Origin: Streptomyces sp. CNH099
Lineage (GTDB): Bacteria; Actinomycetota; Actinomycetes; Streptomycetales; Streptomycetaceae
Assembly: GCA_000514715.1 (NCBI GenBank)
Contig: AZWL01000006.1
Coordinates: 124,001-188,000 of the forward strand
Direction: 5' to 3'
DNA length: 64,000 nucleotides
In this document: one piece after another, positions 61,110-64,000 of the stretch
Numbering within the stretch: the first letter of the stretch is position 1
Layout of the letters: each line of letters opens with the position of its first letter
Program-made: the position numbers and the translations under genes
The notes under the pieces: generated by a model
Databases searched by the model: none
Seen by the model: the letters and a program-made list of their open reading frames with translations, nothing else
What the model was told of the DNA's origin: nothing

Positions 61110-61240
61110 CGATGCCCATGCGGCCCTCTGCCGCAGGCACACCCGCAAGGATTCGGCCGAAAGCCGCCCGCACAAGAAGACCCCCGCGACCGCATCACCG
61201 GCCCGGGGGCATGGCCACCAACTTCACAGGAGTTGACGAC

Positions 61241-61570
61241 ATGCTCGACCGTACCGCCTCCCTCCTGGAGCCGCTGCTGCGGCTCCTCTGGCCCGCCACC
61301 GGCCGCCGCCGCTACCTCCCGGCGCTGCGGGCCGCCGCCCCCGTCCTCCTTCCGCACCCCGTGCCGACGCCCTCGGCACACCCCGCGCCCGCCCCGCGCC
61401 GCGACGCCCCCGACCAGCCCGCCACCCCCTGCGTCCGCCCCTACGTCCTCGCGCACGAACGACGCGACGAGTCGCGGCGGCAGCGGGCCCGCCGCCTCGA
61501 ACTCTGGCTCGCCCTGCACGGCGTGGACGTCGGGCCGCGGTGGATTCACGGGGTGGAGGTGGCCGCGTGA
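61241..61570 (+). CDS. Small hypothetical protein A between hsdS and hsdR
   Basis: 109 residues from ATG 61241 (AGGAG eight bases upstream; ATG 61211 also in frame). N-terminal amphipathic Leu-rich helix (LLEPLLRLLWPATGRRR), Pro/Ala-rich middle, and a charged C-terminus (RRDESRRQRARRLELWLALHGVD). No family recognised. Its stop overlaps the next start (GTGA), and genes of this pair type often accompany XRE/DUF397 modules in Streptomyces. Confidence 0.6.
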   Translation: MLDRTASLLEPLLRLLWPATGRRRYLPALRAAAPVLLPHPVPTPSAHPAPAPRRDAPDQPATPCVRPYVLAHERRDESRRQRARRLELWLALHGVDVGPRWIHGVEVAA

Positions 61571-61914
61571 CCGGCCAGGCGGACGTGTCCGTGCGGCTGC
61601 TGCCCTGGACCTCCCCCGAGGGCAAGCCCTGCTACCTCCTCGGGGGCGGATCGGGTCGCGTCTCCCGGGCCGCCGACGAGATCGAGCGGGTACAGCTCAA
61701 GATGGCGGTCGAACTGGTCGGGCACGCCACCGGCATGCTCGATGACGACGCGACGACCCTCCCCGAATTCCGCTACCTCGTGTCGCGCATGGCCGAATCG
61801 CTCAGCGACATCCACCGCGTGGCCGAGAGCCGCGGCGCCCGGATCCCAGCCCCAGACGACGACGAGGAGGAAGAGGAGGAAGAGGAGGAAGACGACAACC
61901 GAGACGATCAGTAG
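61567..61914 (+). CDS. Small acidic hypothetical protein B between hsdS and hsdR
   Basis: 115 residues from GTG 61567, overlapping the previous stop. Folded part VRLLPWTSPEGKPCYLLGGG, AADEIERVQLKMAVELVGHA and YLVSRMAESLSDIHRVAES, then a very acidic tail (DDDEEEEEEEEEDD). The tail could mimic nucleic acid or keep a basic partner soluble, which is only a suggestion. 174 bp separate it from hsdR. Confidence 0.65.
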   Translation: MTGQADVSVRLLPWTSPEGKPCYLLGGGSGRVSRAADEIERVQLKMAVELVGHATGMLDDDATTLPEFRYLVSRMAESLSDIHRVAESRGARIPAPDDDEEEEEEEEEDDNRDDQ

Positions 61915-62088
61915 GGCACACCGGACGACGCAGCCACCGCCGTCCCTCCGCCCATCCGCCGACCGTCCGTTGCCGTACCGTACCCCCACTCCGGTACGGC
62001 AACCGGCGGCTCGTATTGCTTCCCCCGCCACCGTCCGCGGCGCAGAATAGGCCGTTCAACGGTCGGCGGCGCCCGGAGGACGCGCGAT

Positions 62089-64000
62089 ATGGCGGCAGCG
62101 CAGACAGAGCGGGACGAGGTAGAGCGGCCCATCGTCGCGCAGCTCCGGGCCATGGGCTGGACGCACGTGCCCGGGCCGGAGGTCGGCACGCTCGACGCCG
62201 ACACGCCCGTGCTCCTCGACGAGCTGACCGCCACCCTGCGGCGCATCAACGTCCGCGCCGCGGACGGCAAGCCGTGGATGGAAGACGACGACGTCCGGCG
62301 CGCGGTCGCCGAGCTGTGTTCCGTCCCCCTCGGCGGCGGCGTCGTACGGGCGAACTTCGACGCGACCGCGCTGCTGCTCAGCGGGGTGGTCCTCACCGGC
62401 CCGTCCGCCGCGCACGGCGGGCCGTCGGCCACCGTCCAGTACGTCGACTGGCACGAGGAGCGGAGCGCCGCCAACCGCTTCACCGTCGTCGACCAGCTCC
62501 GTATCAAGAACCGGTCCGGTCTCGTCTCCGTCCTCGACATCGTCCTGTTCGTCAACGGCATTCCGCTCGTCGCCGTCGAGTGCAAGAGCCCCGGGCTCTC
62601 GGACCCTCTCTACGACGCCGTGCGCGATCTGCGGTTCTACGCCGACGACCCGCTGGACGACGAGGAGGACACCCCCGGCCCGATGCGGCCCGCCGGCGTC
62701 CCCGAACTCTTCCGTACCGTGCAGCTGCTCGTCGCCGCCACCGAAGAGACCGCATACCTCGGCACTCTCACCTCGGGCCCTGACCACTACCATCCCTGGC
62801 GCAGCGTGGAGCCGGAGAGCGAGGCGACGCTGCGGAGTGAGCTGCCCGACGGCGTCTCCGAGATCAACGAACGGCACAAGCTCACCGGGGTTGTCCTGCG
62901 CCCCGCCGCGCTGATCAACTTCGTGCGCCACTACCTCGTCCCCCTCCCCGTCGAGACCGAGTCCGGCGGCATCGTGACCGTGAAGGCCGCCGCGCGGCAC
63001 CAGCAGTACCGGGCGGCGGAGAAGGCCGTACGCAGGTTGCTCACCGGGCAGACGCGCGGCGGGATCCTCGACGAGGACGGCCGCGGCGGGATCATCTGGC
63101 ACACCCAGGGCTCGGGCAAGAGCCTGACGATGACGTTCCTCGTCCGCCGGGTCCATCTGCACCATCGGCTCAGCGAGTTCACCGTCGTGGTCGTCACGGA
63201 CCGGACGCAGCTTCAGACTCAGCTCACCGGCACCCTGAAGCTGAGCGAGTCGGACGTGGTCACGGCCGAGACCCGCACACAGATGGAGGGCCTGCTGCGC
63301 GACGGCGGGCAGCGGGTCGTCTTCGCGATGATCCAGAAGTACGGGACCGGGGTGGCCTTCGCGGCGGAGGCCGGGGGCGACGGCGACGACCGGGACCTGC
63401 CGGAGGAGTACGCCGAGGCCGAGCGGGCGCGCAAGCGGCGCCGGGCCGCCACAGCGCCGGAGGTCCCGGACTTCCCGGTGTGCAACACGTCCCACCGGAT
63501 CCTCGTCCTGGTCGACGAGGCGCACCGCTCGCACACCAAGACCCTCCACGCGGCCCTGCGCAAGGCGATCCCCAACGCGGCGAAGATCGGTTTCACCGGG
63601 ACGCCGATCATGACGGACCAGGACGACGACACCCGCCGGATCTTCCCCGGGCCGGAGGGGAAGTTCCTGGACGAGTACCGGATGCCGGACGCCGAGCGTG
63701 ACGGGGTCGTCGTCCGCATCCGCTACGAGGGCCGCACGGGCGAGGGTCAGGTCGTCGACAAGGACGGGCTGGACCGGCGGTTCGAGGACCTGGTCCGGGA
63801 CCGTACGGACGAGGAGCGCCAGGCGTTGCTGCGGCGCTGGCCCACCGAGCGCGACGTCGCCGAGTCCCGCCCGATGATCCGGGCCAAGGCCGAGGACATG
63901 CTGGAGCACTGGGTGACCTGGGTGCTGCCGGGAGGGGATTTCAAGGCCCAGGTCGCCGCGGTCAGCCGGAGGGCCGCGGTCGAGTACCACCACGCCCTGC
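62089..64000 (+). CDS. hsdR: Type I restriction endonuclease subunit R (cut by the right edge)
   Basis: ATG 62089 (CCCGGAGGACG upstream); 637 residues are in the window with no stop. Nuclease part: LDIVLFVNGIPLVAVECKSP (~150-168), the PD-(D/E)xK site with E-x-K. Motor part: HTQGSGKSLTMTF (~338), VVVVTDRTQLQTQL, LVDEAHRSHTK (~475) and IGFTGTPIMT (~500). HsdR translocates DNA and cuts it away from the HsdS site; it needs the M2S core encoded at 56126-59987. Its separation from hsdMS by about 2 kb of other genes is unusual. Confidence 0.95.
   Translation, partial: MAAAQTERDEVERPIVAQLRAMGWTHVPGPEVGTLDADTPVLLDELTATLRRINVRAADGKPWMEDDDVRRAVAELCSVPLGGGVVRANFDATALLLSGVVLTGPSAAHGGPSATVQYVDWHEERSAANRFTVVDQLRIKNRSGLVSVLDIVLFVNGIPLVAVECKSPGLSDPLYDAVRDLRFYADDPLDDEEDTPGPMRPAGVPELFRTVQLLVAATEETAYLGTLTSGPDHYHPWRSVEPESEATLRSELPDGVSEINERHKLTGVVLRPAALINFVRHYLVPLPVETESGGIVTVKAAARHQQYRAAEKAVRRLLTGQTRGGILDEDGRGGIIWHTQGSGKSLTMTFLVRRVHLHHRLSEFTVVVVTDRTQLQTQLTGTLKLSESDVVTAETRTQMEGLLRDGGQRVVFAMIQKYGTGVAFAAEAGGDGDDRDLPEEYAEAERARKRRRAATAPEVPDFPVCNTSHRILVLVDEAHRSHTKTLHAALRKAIPNAAKIGFTGTPIMTDQDDDTRRIFPGPEGKFLDEYRMPDAERDGVVVRIRYEGRTGEGQVVDKDGLDRRFEDLVRDRTDEERQALLRRWPTERDVAESRPMIRAKAEDMLEHWVTWVLPGGDFKAQVAAVSRRAAVEYHHAL

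Noticed and set aside
1..64000. CRISPR arrays and insertion sequences
   Set aside because: No regularly spaced repeats and no transposase or terminal inverted repeats were seen.

Overview
The window reads as a chromosome segment of a high-GC actinomycete, most likely Streptomyces or a close relative. G+C is very high with strong third-position bias. The gene content is also typical: an XRE/DUF397 pair, an alditol oxidase, DUF574-type methyltransferases, MmyB-type regulators, Tat and lipobox signal peptides, and many start/stop overlaps (ATGA, GTGA).

Layout. (1) 1-8.5 kb: two Tat-exported enzymes of sugar-acid type (enolase superfamily, mannonate dehydratase-like), a divergent GroEL paralogue overlapping the second, then the core pair holB and a secreted tripeptidyl-aminopeptidase-like hydrolase, ending in tRNA-Thr(CGT) and its terminator. 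(2) 8.5-15.3 kb: a mosaic of intact genes (PRC-barrel protein, sodium:solute symporter with small membrane partner, DUF4232 lipoprotein, GH15 glucosidase) and decayed fragments. It is bounded by the 3' half of tRNA-Thr and a 44/50-identical ungapped copy of it at 15459-15508, the footprint of an old integration. (3) 15.9-23.8 kb: a compact, fully intact siphovirus-type tail module with no head, portal, terminase, integrase or lysis gene. It has a zinc-ribbon protein, a small HTH protein, tail terminator, tail tube, tail-assembly chaperones with a classical G GGA AAA -1 slippery site, a short tape measure, distal tail protein, Gp37-like hub protein and a last baseplate/minor tail protein. Because genes around it are decayed while this cassette is open throughout, it looks maintained: a candidate non-contractile tailocin or other domesticated tail particle. 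(4) 24-27.9 kb: alditol oxidase followed by a decay corridor containing the relic of a Wadjet-type operon (JetC tail plus frameshifted JetD).

(5) 27.9-32.3 kb: NAD(P)-binding protein/HxlR divergent pair, then ArsR with two flavoproteins around a strong palindromic operator; no arsenite pump or arsenate reductase is present. (6) 32.4-42.4 kb, all on the minus strand: RraA-like protein and aminotransferase, a TetR regulator, then six tightly packed genes (alpha/beta hydrolase, DUF3500, gamma-glutamyltransferase, DUF1275, MFS exporter, FAD monooxygenase). (7) 42.5-48 kb: FtsX-type ABC transporter with its two-component system; a 61-bp block upstream of the ABC genes is repeated upstream of the hydrolase of block 6. 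(8) 48-53.9 kb: methyltransferase, short-chain dehydrogenases and MBL hydrolase with MerR, TetR and MmyB-type regulators, several with visible operators. (9) 54-64 kb: a defence island, RloA-RloB (AbiL-like) directly upstream of type I restriction genes hsdM-hsdS, an XRE/DUF397 module and two small genes, then hsdR, cut by the right edge.

The two most interesting systems are the headless tail locus (region 3) and the mixed RloAB/type I restriction island (region 9). The GroEL paralogue that has lost the hydrolytic aspartate is a third oddity. All family assignments are by eye from motifs and gene order; no database search was run.
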